NCBI RefSeq assembly: GCF_002554705.1
Contig: NZ_PDEP01000007.1
Coordinates: 124,001-188,000 of the forward strand
Length of the DNA: 64,000 nt
Direction of reading: 5' to 3'
DNA from: Longimonas halophila
Lineage (GTDB): Bacteria > Bacteroidota > Rhodothermia > Rhodothermales > Salinibacteraceae
In this document: in pieces, positions 7,780 to 16,602 of the stretch
Layout of the letters: every line of letters begins with the position of its first letter
Numbering within the stretch: position 1 is the stretch's first letter
The notes under the pieces: model-generated
What the model was told of the DNA's origin: nothing
The model's input: the letters and a program-made list of their open reading frames with translations, nothing else
Database searches by the model: none
Made by a program: the position numbers and the translations under genes

Positions 7780-9984
7780 GTGCCGTTTCCTACATCCTTA
7801 CACGTACTTTTCCTACACGCCGCCTCTGTTCTTGGCGTGTGGTCTGCCGATGCCGACTTCGGCCTTCCTCTGGGCACGTTGCTCTATGGTGGGTTCTTTA
7901 GCCTGGCCGGGTTTTTGTGCCTGTTTGGGGCCTGGCATGCCCGCTACCTGCCCCATCGCGATGCCCGCTACGGCCTGATTGCGCTCTTGCTTACCAGTGC
8001 CCTGTGGGCCGGTGCCCAACTGATTTTTCTGCTGGCCCGAACAGAGCTTGTTGCCTATACCGCGTATACCGCGGGACTCGTGGTCGGCTTCTCTACAGTG
8101 TGGGCATGGCTCTACTTTTGCTCTTCCTACGGCGGATACACGCTGCACCGTCACCCAGTGGGGATTGGCCTCGGGGCTTTTGTCTTTAGTGTAGTTACGC
8201 TGCTCAAGATTACCAACCATCAGCACGGACTCTACTTTTCGGTCGAGTCCATCCCAACACCTCTGGCTCCATTTACAATTAGCCGCCACACGGTCTACTG
8301 GATCACGACAAGCGTTTCGTATACCCTTGTCCTGGGCGGCTTTCTGCTGCTGGCCGCTCGCTGGGCACAGGTACACGGCCGCACGCGCGCTCTGGCCGGG
8401 CTGTTTGGACTCACACTGCTTCCTGTCATTGGCAATGCCGTCGGATTTGCGGTTCCGGCGCTGGCTGGCCTGTATCACGAACCTCTGGGCGTAGCCGCCT
8501 TTGCACTTGGCGTGTTGTTCTTCGCCCGCAACGCTTTTGTCACCGTGCAAGAGGTTGGACGCCGCGACGAGCCTACCCTGGTGCTGGGGCCCAACGCTGC
8601 GCTACGCGCATACAACACCTCTTCCACCGCGCTTTTTCCCAATCTTGGACCCGAGGCGCTTGGTCGTCCTCTTACCCAAATCGCCCCGGATGTGGCAGAG
8701 GCACGGGCCGCACTGCGTCCCATTATCGACATGCAGAAAAACGGCTCGCTACAGTACTATCGCATTACCGAAAGCCGCCTGCACACCGGCACCGACCTGG
8801 TGCATCTGTTGACCTTGAGCAACATCACGGAGCGCGAACGCACGTTTCGTGCCCATGAGCAGCTGCTGCACACAATTACTGAAAGCGTGTCTGACGGCCT
8901 CTTCCAGATCTCGTTTGAGGACGGACTCGTTTACGCAAACCGGGCGCTGGCTTCCATGCTCGATTACCCATCTGTAGAGGCGTTGCACAGCCTCCCCGCT
9001 ACCCAACTGTTTGCATCCGACGGAGCCCACCGCCTGCACGAGGCCTTACATAACGATGGCACCTTCACGGGCGAACTGACCTGCCAACGCTGCAACGGCA
9101 CGTGCTTTACCGGACGCGTAAGCGCTACACTCGTTCGAAATGAGCAAGGGGCTCCGGCCTACATCAATGGCGTCCTTGTTGATCTTACCATTCAAAAGGA
9201 CCGCGAGGCCGAGCTGCATGCAGCAATGGAGAAGGCCGAAGCTACCGCGCGCCTGAAAGAGTACATGCTGGCCAATATGAGCCACGAAATACGCACGCCG
9301 CTCACTGCCATCCTTGGGTTTTCCGATATGATCCGGTCTGAGACCAAAGGCACAAACGCGGAGTTTGCTGCGCGCATCTACCAGAGCGGAAAGCGCCTGG
9401 AGCGCACGCTGGAGTCGGTGCTCACGCTCTCTGCCCTGCAGAGCGGGGCCCACGCCCTACGTCCTACTTCGGTCCACTTGCCCACTTTCCTTGACGAACT
9501 GCTTGGCTCGTTCAGGGCCCAAGCAGAACGAAATCAGATTACCCTCCAGACCGCCTCACCCCCTTCGAATTCAGATCACCGCGCCTGTATCGACCCCGAT
9601 GGGGGCCGCCTAATCATGCGTCATCTCATTGACAATGCAATCAAGTTTACGCCTGCGGGCGGCCATGTCACCGCACAAGCGTACCGCTCAGGCGAACAGG
9701 TGCACTTCGTTGTTAAGGACGATGGCATCGGCATCCCCCCCGCTTCGCAAAATCTGATCTTTGAGTCGTTCCGGCAAGCCTCCGAGGGCCAAAACCGCTC
9801 GCACGAGGGCGCTGGGCTCGGGCTCGCTATCGTAGACGCGTGCACCGCGCTGATGGGCGGCTCCGTAACCCTAAAAAGCACGGTCGGCGAAGGTAGTCGG
9901 TTTGCCGTGCAGCTTCCCCTTGCCGATGGCTCGTCTGCGTCCTCCAAATCTACTCCTGGAGCTGCTGTATCTGAAGACAAATAG
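7780..9984 (+). CDS. 7TM-sensor histidine kinase with PAS domain
   Basis: This 734-residue membrane kinase starts with GTG at 7780. About seven hydrophobic helices fill residues 8-245 (histidine-kinase N-terminal 7TM type). A PAS-like linker follows around 265-350, then a PAS domain at about 365-470 (SVSDGLFQISFEDGLVYANRALASML). The HisKA dimerisation helix carries LANMSHEIRTPL with the phospho-acceptor at about H502. The HATPase_c domain follows with an N-box (HLIDNAIKFTPAGG), a G1 box (DDGIGIP), an F-box (FESFRQ) and a G2 box (GAGLGLAIV). All catalytic boxes are intact. There is no receiver domain and no response-regulator gene next door, so the partner is unknown. The gene ends 2 bp from the stop of the convergent protease gene, leaving no room for a conventional terminator between them. 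Confidence 0.92.
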   Translation: MPFPTSLHVLFLHAASVLGVWSADADFGLPLGTLLYGGFFSLAGFLCLFGAWHARYLPHRDARYGLIALLLTSALWAGAQLIFLLARTELVAYTAYTAGLVVGFSTVWAWLYFCSSYGGYTLHRHPVGIGLGAFVFSVVTLLKITNHQHGLYFSVESIPTPLAPFTISRHTVYWITTSVSYTLVLGGFLLLAARWAQVHGRTRALAGLFGLTLLPVIGNAVGFAVPALAGLYHEPLGVAAFALGVLFFARNAFVTVQEVGRRDEPTLVLGPNAALRAYNTSSTALFPNLGPEALGRPLTQIAPDVAEARAALRPIIDMQKNGSLQYYRITESRLHTGTDLVHLLTLSNITERERTFRAHEQLLHTITESVSDGLFQISFEDGLVYANRALASMLDYPSVEALHSLPATQLFASDGAHRLHEALHNDGTFTGELTCQRCNGTCFTGRVSATLVRNEQGAPAYINGVLVDLTIQKDREAELHAAMEKAEATARLKEYMLANMSHEIRTPLTAILGFSDMIRSETKGTNAEFAARIYQSGKRLERTLESVLTLSALQSGAHALRPTSVHLPTFLDELLGSFRAQAERNQITLQTASPPSNSDHRACIDPDGGRLIMRHLIDNAIKFTPAGGHVTAQAYRSGEQVHFVVKDDGIGIPPASQNLIFESFRQASEGQNRSHEGAGLGLAIVDACTALMGGSVTLKSTVGEGSRFAVQLPLADGSSASSKSTPGAAVSEDK

Positions 9985-9986
9985 TT

Positions 9987-12278
9987 CTACCGCACCACAA
10001 CCAGCCGCTGCGTCATCTGGAACTCTGCCCCTTCCACCCGCACAAAGTACGTCCCCGACGCCAGTTCGCCAACCGGAAGGGCAATGCGCTGCGCCTCTAA
10101 CGCCGGGACCTCCGCATCCAGCGGCTGGCCCACAGCGCGCCCCAGCGTGTCGTACAGGCGGATGCGGAGCGTCTGGGCCTCCCGTACCGTGATCTGCAGC
10201 CTTGCAGCTTCGGTAGCCGGATTCGGCATGGGGCCTTCCACCTGCCGGGCATCGTCAATAAGCGTAGCATTGCGCGTGGTGCGCGCCACCGGCGAGGCAT
10301 TGCCTGCGTTGTCTGCCGCCTCCAGCCCAAAGTACAGGGGCGTGCCCTTCGGCACATCGGTTAGGGTGATGCGCTCGGCTGTACCTGCGGTGTCGGGCTG
10401 TGGCGATGGATTCACTGGCGTGGCACGTGCAAAGTCGCTCGGACTCTCAATAGGCTGTTCCGCGTAGCGGAGGTCATAGGTGGCTGCGGTGCCGCGCATG
10501 TCGTCGTCGCCGGGGGCCGTCCATGCCAGCGTGACGGCCTCAGGACGCAGTTCGGCAATACGCAGATTGTCAATGGTAGCAGGTGCTACACGATCGGGCA
10601 GCTCGACGGGAGCGTCGAGCGCAGTCAAGGTCGAGCGCCCGGCTGCGTTCTCGGTTTGAATGGCGACGTAGTAGGGCGTCTCAGGCCACAGGTTGTCGAT
10701 GCGAAGGGTGTGCTCAGTGCCTGGCTCAACCGGCACAGGGGCCAAAAGCGAGCGCGCTGTGGCAAAGTCGTCGGCATCATCGATCGGCTCGGTATCCACA
10801 CGCACCCGATACCGCTGCACGGGCGCGCTGCTGCTGTAGGTCGGCGCTGTCCACGCTACTCGGGCGCTACGCGATTCGGTATCTGCCACCGTGAGCGCAT
10901 TCACAGCAGGCGGCGGGTTGATGTGCGCGCCCTGCCTGACCCGGTCGGTCGTTGGTGCGCCCGTGCCCGCCGGGTCGAGCCAGTCACGCAGGCGCTCGCT
11001 GGGGGCCGGGCCGTCCCACGCCCGTGCCAATCGCCCATACCAGTCCGGTTCGTTCACACCGCATGCTGCAAGTCCGCCCGAAAGCACACCCGTAATCCGC
11101 TGGTCTGGGTTGAGCAAGGGCGCGCCCGAGGAGCCCGGCTCGGTGGTGCCTGCGTCCCACGCTTCGATACGGAGGTGCGTGGCGTCGCCCTCGGCATCGG
11201 TGGCGTACCCGGTGATGGTTGCCGGGTCATTGTCGAATGAGATGCGCTTGGCGAATCCGCCTGGATGATGAATCGTAGTGGAGGCTTCAGGTGCGGTGTC
11301 GGCGCGGGTCCAGCCGCTAAAGTGCAGATCGAACGCGGGCGAGAGGGGCTCCTCGACCTCCAACAGCGTAATGTCGGGGCCGCCCGTAATAGCGCCTGTG
11401 CCGATGCTGGCGCGCACGGTGGCGCCGGTCGAGGTCTGGCTGAACGGATCGGCTGATGAAGTGCTACCGCTCTCGGTACTTCCGGGCGGACGACAGTCGG
11501 GGTGCTCGTAGTTCCAGTAGAACACGGCGGTTTCGGCCTGCGCCTGTGCATCCACACAGTGCTGCGCCGTAAGCACGTAGGTGGCCACCGGCCCCTCAGT
11601 CGTGTTGATGAGCGCCCCGCTGCATGAGAATTGCACGTCATTGCGTACGTAGGTCAGGCGCGCTACGGACGAGGCTGCAGCCCCCCAGTCATCGGCCTGC
11701 GCGCAGGCGGTGTCGATGTTGCAGGCCCCAGCCGCCTGCGGACGCACCGCGTCGAACGCGCGTTCGGGCGGGTTCCACCCGTGGCCCACGTGCACCAGGC
11801 GTCCGCGCAAGGGGGCAGCGTTTGCGGGCACAACAACCGTAATCTGAACGGTTTCGTTTGCAATAACAGGTGTAAAGAGCGCGCCGTTGGCGGTTTCGGC
11901 GGGATACGGACCGCGCTCTTGCGTACCATCGGGGTGCGACACCACAAGGCGCGCGCCGGCAGGCAGATCAAGGTCGCGAAAGCCCAGGTTCAGCGTCTCG
12001 GCGCCCGGACTCGTCACATACCCGCGCCCAATGCGCGAGGCGGTGCCCTGCGATTCCCATGCCAGCAGATCGGCGAGGGGTTCGTTGACTTCGCGGGCCG
12101 TGGCAAAGGCATGCGGGCCGCCCGGCGCATCGGCCCGCAGTGCGGCTCGGCTGTCGTCGTTGAGTGGGGCCAGCCGGAGATGCGGCTCCCTGTCGGCCTC
12201 CTGAGCGAAGCTCTGTGGCGCCAGCACCGCGCCGTGTATCAGCCAGCCAACAAGCACGTAAAGGAGCACACTACGCAT
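9987..12278 (-). CDS. Secreted trypsin-fold serine protease with two FN3 domains and type IX sorting tail
   Basis: The product is 763 aa with an N-terminal signal peptide (LLYVLVGWLIHGAVLAPQSFAQ). The protease domain spans roughly residues 185-435 and resembles the lysyl-endopeptidase branch. Its triad is visible as H240 (VLTAQHCVDA), D302 (GPDITLLEV) and S384 (TTEPGSSGAPLL). Several cysteines (C186, C192, C219, C241, C262, C406) suggest disulfides. Two fibronectin type III modules follow (about 455-550 and 555-665). The final 75 residues have the Por-secretion/type A sorting pattern: PNPATEAARLQI, then RIRLYDTLGRAVGQPL, then LASGTYFVRVEG and a basic end, QRLVVVR. Family knowledge says such tails direct export by the type IX system and are removed. 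The gene begins 14 nt after purE on the same strand, so read-through from the pur genes is possible. Substrate specificity is not established by the sequence. Confidence 0.88.
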   Translation of the reverse strand: MRSVLLYVLVGWLIHGAVLAPQSFAQEADREPHLRLAPLNDDSRAALRADAPGGPHAFATAREVNEPLADLLAWESQGTASRIGRGYVTSPGAETLNLGFRDLDLPAGARLVVSHPDGTQERGPYPAETANGALFTPVIANETVQITVVVPANAAPLRGRLVHVGHGWNPPERAFDAVRPQAAGACNIDTACAQADDWGAAASSVARLTYVRNDVQFSCSGALINTTEGPVATYVLTAQHCVDAQAQAETAVFYWNYEHPDCRPPGSTESGSTSSADPFSQTSTGATVRASIGTGAITGGPDITLLEVEEPLSPAFDLHFSGWTRADTAPEASTTIHHPGGFAKRISFDNDPATITGYATDAEGDATHLRIEAWDAGTTEPGSSGAPLLNPDQRITGVLSGGLAACGVNEPDWYGRLARAWDGPAPSERLRDWLDPAGTGAPTTDRVRQGAHINPPPAVNALTVADTESRSARVAWTAPTYSSSAPVQRYRVRVDTEPIDDADDFATARSLLAPVPVEPGTEHTLRIDNLWPETPYYVAIQTENAAGRSTLTALDAPVELPDRVAPATIDNLRIAELRPEAVTLAWTAPGDDDMRGTAATYDLRYAEQPIESPSDFARATPVNPSPQPDTAGTAERITLTDVPKGTPLYFGLEAADNAGNASPVARTTRNATLIDDARQVEGPMPNPATEAARLQITVREAQTLRIRLYDTLGRAVGQPLDAEVPALEAQRIALPVGELASGTYFVRVEGAEFQMTQRLVVVR

Positions 12279-12292
12279 CCGCCTAAAAAGGG

Positions 12293-12817
12293 TTAGTCGG
12301 TAGATTCGGTCGGATCGAAGGCCTGCACGCGGGCATCCATGCCTTCGACGGTGTCTGTGAGGTCAGACTTGTACGCGCGGACGGCGTCCTGAAGGTCCGC
12401 GTTGTGCGTGCCCAGGATTTGCAGGGCGAGCAGAGCGGCGTTCTTGGCGCCGTTGATGGCGAGGGTGCCCACGGGTACGCCGCCAGGCATCTGCACCACC
12501 GAGAGCAGCGAGTCGATGCCGTTGAGCGTGCTGGTTTTTACGGGCACGCCCAGCACAGGAAGCGGCGTGCTGGCGGCAATCATGCCGGGCAGATGCGCGG
12601 CGCCGCCAGCGCCTGCAATGATGACTTTGACGCCCCGGTCGGCGGCGGTTTCGGCATAGTCTTTCATGACGCCCGGCGTGCGGTGCGCCGAGAGGACGCG
12701 CATCTCGTAGGGCACGTCGAACTCGTGGAGGATGGCGGCGGCATTGCGCATGACGGGCAGGTCAGATTCGCTGCCCATGGCAATGCCAACGCGTGGCGTA
12801 TCTTCGGAGTCGGGCAT
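12293..12817 (-). CDS. purE: N5-carboxyaminoimidazole ribonucleotide mutase PurE
   Basis: PurE converts N5-CAIR to CAIR in de novo purine synthesis. The protein is 174 aa, normal for class I PurE. The nucleotide/CO2-site signatures are intact: [20 protein letters not shown] at the N-terminus, [11 protein letters not shown] (catalytic His in SAHR), [36 protein letters not shown] and [23 protein letters not shown]. It follows purK on the same strand with a 53-nt gap. The pairing with PurK marks the two-step bacterial route rather than the single-step class II PurE of animals. The last 25 residues are acidic and family-variable. Confidence 0.96.
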   Translation of the reverse strand: MPDSEDTPRVGIAMGSESDLPVMRNAAAILHEFDVPYEMRVLSAHRTPGVMKDYAETAADRGVKVIIAGAGGAAHLPGMIAASTPLPVLGVPVKTSTLNGIDSLLSVVQMPGGVPVGTLAINGAKNAALLALQILGTHNADLQDAVRAYKSDLTDTVEGMDARVQAFDPTESTD

Positions 12818-12870
12818 GCTTGATTAGGTTGTTGGATAAAGCGTGATTGGCGATGCAGGGCCCTGCATCG

Positions 12871-14007
12871 TTACAGAATGATCTGTTCGGCCGCCTCTTC
12901 CGCACGAGTGCGGGTCTCGGTAGCCGTATCGCCCAGGGCGGTGACGTGGCCCATTTTGCGGTGCGGGCGCACATCCGGTTTGCCATAGATGTGCACATGC
13001 GCCCCCGGCACCTGTAGCGCCTGCTTCCAGCCGTCGGCGCGCGGCGGCGTGCCTTCGCGCTGGCCCAGTACGTTGACCATAACGGCGTACGGGGCCACCA
13101 GATCGGTAGCGCCCAGCGGCAGATCGAGTACCGCCCGCACATGGTTCTCGAACTGGCTCGTCACGCATCCTTCGATGGTGTAGTGCCCGGTGTTGTGCGG
13201 GCGCGGCGCGATTTCGTTGACGAGAATTGCGCCATCACGGGTTTCGAACAGCTCCACCGCCAGCAAGCCCACGCCCTCGACCGCGTCTATGGCGTCGCGG
13301 GCGATGGCCTGCGCCTCTTCAGCCAGATCGTCGGCCATGGGTGCGGGGGCTACCACAGCGTGGCAGCGATGGTCGCGCTGCTCCGTGTGCACTACCGGGT
13401 ACGCCACCGAGGTGCCGTTGGGGCGGCGCGCAATCTGCACCGCCAGCTCGCGCACAAAATCGATGCACTGCTCTGCCAGCACGCCGTCGTCGGCAGCCAG
13501 GTCGTTCCACGCCTCGTCGACCTCGTCGGGGCGTTCCACCAGGCGGTTGCCGTAGCCATCGTACGAGCCTTCGTACTGCTTCAGCATAAGCGGCCAGCCG
13601 AGCGCCTCCCCCGCAGCGCGCACCTCATCTGGCGTGGCACAGCACCGATACGACGGAAGCGGCAGGTCGTGTGCAGCCAACCGGTCGTTCTGCACGCCCT
13701 TGTGCCGAATCCAGCCCAGCGTTTGCGGGCTGGGCCACAGCGCCGTGTCCTCTGGGCACACCGGCGCCAGCACATCAGCGGGCGCCCACTCGCTTTCCAC
13801 CGTAACCGCTGTGCATCCCGTCGCAAAGTCGCGCAGGATGTCGGGGTCGGTCCAGTCAGCGGTAGTGGCGTGGGCATACGCCTGCATGGGCCCAGCGTCT
13901 TTGGGCGCGAGCAGCCGCACCCCCATGCCCAGGCGCACCGCCTCGGCGGCCATCATCTTACCGAGTTGGCCACCGCCTAAAATGCCGAGAGTGGGGAACG
14001 AAGTCAC
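12871..14007 (-). CDS. purK: 5-(carboxyamino)imidazole ribonucleotide synthase PurK
   Basis: PurK makes N5-CAIR from AIR, bicarbonate and ATP, the substrate for PurE next door. The N-terminus has the nucleotide-binding motif TLGILGGGQLGKMMA. The ATP-grasp core follows with LMLKQYEGSYDGYGNRLV, EQCIDFVRELAVQIARRPNGT and VELFETRDGAILVNEIAPRPHNTGHYTIEG (metal-binding Glu and Asn). The GTG at 14007 gives 378 aa with the usual short leader before GILGGG. A TTG at 14046 is also in frame and overlaps the TGA of the upstream FtsK-like gene as TTGA, which would couple the two. I prefer GTG for family length, but the alternative is credible. Both starts leave the catalytic protein unchanged. Confidence 0.95.
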   Translation of the reverse strand: MTSFPTLGILGGGQLGKMMAAEAVRLGMGVRLLAPKDAGPMQAYAHATTADWTDPDILRDFATGCTAVTVESEWAPADVLAPVCPEDTALWPSPQTLGWIRHKGVQNDRLAAHDLPLPSYRCCATPDEVRAAGEALGWPLMLKQYEGSYDGYGNRLVERPDEVDEAWNDLAADDGVLAEQCIDFVRELAVQIARRPNGTSVAYPVVHTEQRDHRCHAVVAPAPMADDLAEEAQAIARDAIDAVEGVGLLAVELFETRDGAILVNEIAPRPHNTGHYTIEGCVTSQFENHVRAVLDLPLGATDLVAPYAVMVNVLGQREGTPPRADGWKQALQVPGAHVHIYGKPDVRPHRKMGHVTALGDTATETRTRAEEAAEQIIL

Positions 14008-14042
14008 AACGAAATCAGGGCTATGTGAGAGAATCAAAGCAG

Positions 14043-15569
14043 TCAAGGCGTCAGAAGACGCTGTGCAAGTTCCTCGGAGTCCGCCACATGCACCTCGCGG
14101 CGGCCCGTTTCGGAGGGCGGTCCGACAAGGCCCGCCGCCTCCAGCTGCTGCACAATGTGCTCGGCGCGGTCGGCATCCACAACCAGCACCCGTTGCACAA
14201 GCAGCGCCGCCCCGTTTTGATGCTGAACCACAACATGAGCAGCATGCTCAAACAGCGGGTCGGGGTCAGAGGGATACGAAAGCGACGGCGCTTCGGGCGA
14301 TGGGGCCGATACAGACTCCGCGGCTTCCTGCTCGGGTGTAGCGTCGACCTCCCGCGCGTCATCTCCATCGAACGAATCGGCATCAGTGCGCGCGGTGGAC
14401 GGTTCGTCATCCTCAGGCGGCGCGTCGTGCCTGGGTGATCGCCGGGCGCCTTCCATGCGCTCTTGCACCGCACGAATGCGGGCCCGCACCTCATCAAACC
14501 GGATCACATCAGCATCTTCATCCGGCTCCTTATCGTCCAGGGTCTCTTCTTCAGACTCGGGCGGAGGCACAACCCGCTGCATCTCAGACGGCATAGCGGT
14601 GTCGACAGAGTTGGTGTCGGCAGCGCCTGCTTCCGGATCTGGGGCTGATGTCGATTGCTCTACACGAGCGGCCTCGGCGTCCGCGGTGCCCGCGTCAGTG
14701 GGATTCGTATCGTCAGTCGTATCGGTGTCCGCTTCCGTGCTGGGCGCTACCGGCTCGTCCTCTGCCTCCTCGTCACCGTTTTTGTCATCATTGCGCACCA
14801 GCCGCAGCCCGGTTACCTGGGGGGCGGTGGGATCTTGAATGGTGGGCCGCTCGGCATCCGCATCAGAGGACGGCGAATCTGCGTCAGGGGGAGAAGCAGG
14901 CGAGGTGGAAGAAGCGTCGGGGAGGGGCGCATTCGGGTCGACGTTGGTATCTTGCATGCGAGCGCGCATCCAACGCAGCGCCCACTGCACGTAAGGGTGC
15001 GCATTCGTGCGGGCGGTCTGCGCGCTGCGCACGGCACGCTGCATGGCGCCCTGCATCGTGCCCTCTGCAAGGAAGAGCCCGGCTGCCACCGCGCCTATCG
15101 TGAGCAGCAGAAACGTGCCAATTATGCCAACTACTTGCACAAACGCATAGGCAACCGAGGCGCCAACCGCACCCGCCCAGCGGGTCATAGGAAGGCCGAA
15201 TGCCAGCCCTACCCATCCCAAGAAGACCGCAACCAGGAACGTCCCAACAAGCGCGTTTCGCACATGGGGAACCAGCGGCCTCAGAGATCGCTGGCGAACC
15301 ACATACCACCCAGCAATTCCGACCAGGGTGCACGGCACCACAGCCAGATAGCCCAGAAAGTTGGGCACGCAGGCCCAAGCCAGTGCGGCCCCCACAAGGC
15401 CAAGCCAGTTGTTCACACCTACACTGTGGGTCATCTGTCCCGCGTCGAAAAACGCCAATACGGCCTCGTTGTCGGAGGGCGTGTAGGAAAGCACGGCCAG
15501 AGCAGCAAGTACCGACAGCCCTATGCACAGAACGCCCAACAATTTCTTTTTTCGACGAGTGGATGCCAT
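14043..15569 (-). CDS. FtsK-like membrane protein lacking the translocase motor (4TM + acidic linker + gamma winged helix)
   Basis: The ATG at 15569 gives 508 aa. Residues about 10-170 hold four or five membrane helices in the FtsK N-terminal layout, preceded by a basic STRRKKK motif. Residues about 200-435 are a low-complexity linker rich in Asp, Glu, Ser, Thr and Pro. Residues about 438-496 match the FtsK gamma winged helix (HVVVQHQNGAALLVQRVL ... RAEHIVQQLEAAGLVGP ... REVHV). The RecA-like alpha/beta motor expected between linker and gamma is absent: there is no Walker A, no Walker B and no space for about 450 residues. The frame is continuous, with no sign of a frameshift. Aligned to E. 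coli FtsK gamma, the KOPS-contact residues N1296, R1300 and E1303 correspond to D467, H471 and Q474 here. It lies between comB-like and purK genes. Function is unknown; a DNA- or divisome-tethering role is one possibility. Confidence 0.8.
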   Translation of the reverse strand: MASTRRKKKLLGVLCIGLSVLAALAVLSYTPSDNEAVLAFFDAGQMTHSVGVNNWLGLVGAALAWACVPNFLGYLAVVPCTLVGIAGWYVVRQRSLRPLVPHVRNALVGTFLVAVFLGWVGLAFGLPMTRWAGAVGASVAYAFVQVVGIIGTFLLLTIGAVAAGLFLAEGTMQGAMQRAVRSAQTARTNAHPYVQWALRWMRARMQDTNVDPNAPLPDASSTSPASPPDADSPSSDADAERPTIQDPTAPQVTGLRLVRNDDKNGDEEAEDEPVAPSTEADTDTTDDTNPTDAGTADAEAARVEQSTSAPDPEAGAADTNSVDTAMPSEMQRVVPPPESEEETLDDKEPDEDADVIRFDEVRARIRAVQERMEGARRSPRHDAPPEDDEPSTARTDADSFDGDDAREVDATPEQEAAESVSAPSPEAPSLSYPSDPDPLFEHAAHVVVQHQNGAALLVQRVLVVDADRAEHIVQQLEAAGLVGPPSETGRREVHVADSEELAQRLLTP

Positions 15570-15674
15570 GGCAGTGGAGCGATCAGCCAACGCGCTATGC
15601 AAGGCGCCATACGGGAAGGCAGTGAGTCCGGTGTGCGGTAGCATTCCCACAAAAGCAGGCGCCACACGGCGTCA

Positions 15675-16436
15675 TCATGGCGCGGTTGTGGGCGTGCTTA
15701 CCGGCTCGGAGGACACCTCGTGCATAACGAGGCGGTTATCTGTATAGTAGGGAAGAACAGGAATATGGTCAATCTGATAGCAGTAGTCGACGTCATCGGC
15801 GTAGCCGTTTTCCGTAAGGCGACGCGCGTGGTTAGTATTGCGCAGCGTGACGTCGAGGTGGTCTCGGTTGTACAGGAAGAGCGAGTAGGCCGTGTGGGCG
15901 GCATCGGAAACGTGGTCGGGTTCGGTGCCATCCCAGAGCCGGTACAGCAGCGCCCCGGCGCAGATGGTGTCTTCGAGCGAGACGCGGTTTTCGTGTCCGG
16001 CACAGATGATTGTAACGTCGCGGTCTTGCTCGTTCAGAAAGCGTGCAGTGCGGCTCACATTCAGGAACGACCCCGCTACCAGGTGACGAGCGGTTTTGGC
16101 GCGTTCGAGGGCCTTGGTGCCATTGGTCGTGTTGAGAATGACATCGCGCCCTTCGACCTCGTCTTCGGTGTACTCAAGCGGCGAGTTGCCAAGATGGTAC
16201 CCTTCAATCTTTTCGGCATTGCGCTCGCCGCCCAGCCGAAATACGTCGGGGTCAAGATTCGCCGCAATCTTACTGGCTTGGGCCATGTCGAGCACAGGCA
16301 TTACCGCACGGGCCCCATTATGCAGCGCTGTGTTGATGGTCGAGCAGGCCCGAAGCACATCGATGACTACGACCGCACGGCCGCGCACATCGTCTTCGGT
16401 AACAGTAGTATGAGTTAGGAAGACCTCTACGTTCAT
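15675..16436 (-). CDS. comB: 2-phosphosulfolactate phosphatase family protein (ComB-like)
   Basis: ComB hydrolyses 2-phosphosulfolactate to sulfolactate in a Mg-dependent reaction, first described in coenzyme M synthesis. Characteristic blocks are GRAVVVIDVLRACSTINTAL, FRLGGERNAEKIEGYHLGNS followed by PLEY, ILNTTNGTKALERA, and ICAGHENRVSLEDTICAGAL. The ATG at 16436 starts MNVEVFLTHTTV and gives 253 aa; a longer frame to 16493 adds a non-family leader. Since Bacteroidota do not make coenzyme M, the physiological product is uncertain. Sulfolactate as a compatible solute or a metabolite of sulfonated lipids is speculation. gcvT is upstream and the FtsK-like gene downstream, both on the same strand. 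Confidence 0.85.
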   Translation of the reverse strand: MNVEVFLTHTTVTEDDVRGRAVVVIDVLRACSTINTALHNGARAVMPVLDMAQASKIAANLDPDVFRLGGERNAEKIEGYHLGNSPLEYTEDEVEGRDVILNTTNGTKALERAKTARHLVAGSFLNVSRTARFLNEQDRDVTIICAGHENRVSLEDTICAGALLYRLWDGTEPDHVSDAAHTAYSLFLYNRDHLDVTLRNTNHARRLTENGYADDVDYCYQIDHIPVLPYYTDNRLVMHEVSSEPVSTPTTAP

Positions 16437-16602
16437 GAACCGTGTGGGGCATCGTGTGATGAGGAGGAGTCTGGATGCGGCAGGCCCATCCATGGGCCCG
16501 CAGTTGTTCGCATCCGGTCATGGTTCTGTTCAGGATGTGCCATGTGCGTCTTGAGACGCCCATGCTGTTGCATCTCGCAAGGTCTGTCACAGCTCGCAGG
16601 AG

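Noticed and set aside
14043..15569. Motor domain lost from the FtsK-like gene through a frameshift or sequencing error
   Set aside because: The frame is continuous from membrane domain to gamma and no motor motifs are found in other frames within the interval; about 1.3 kb would have to be missing, not just shifted.
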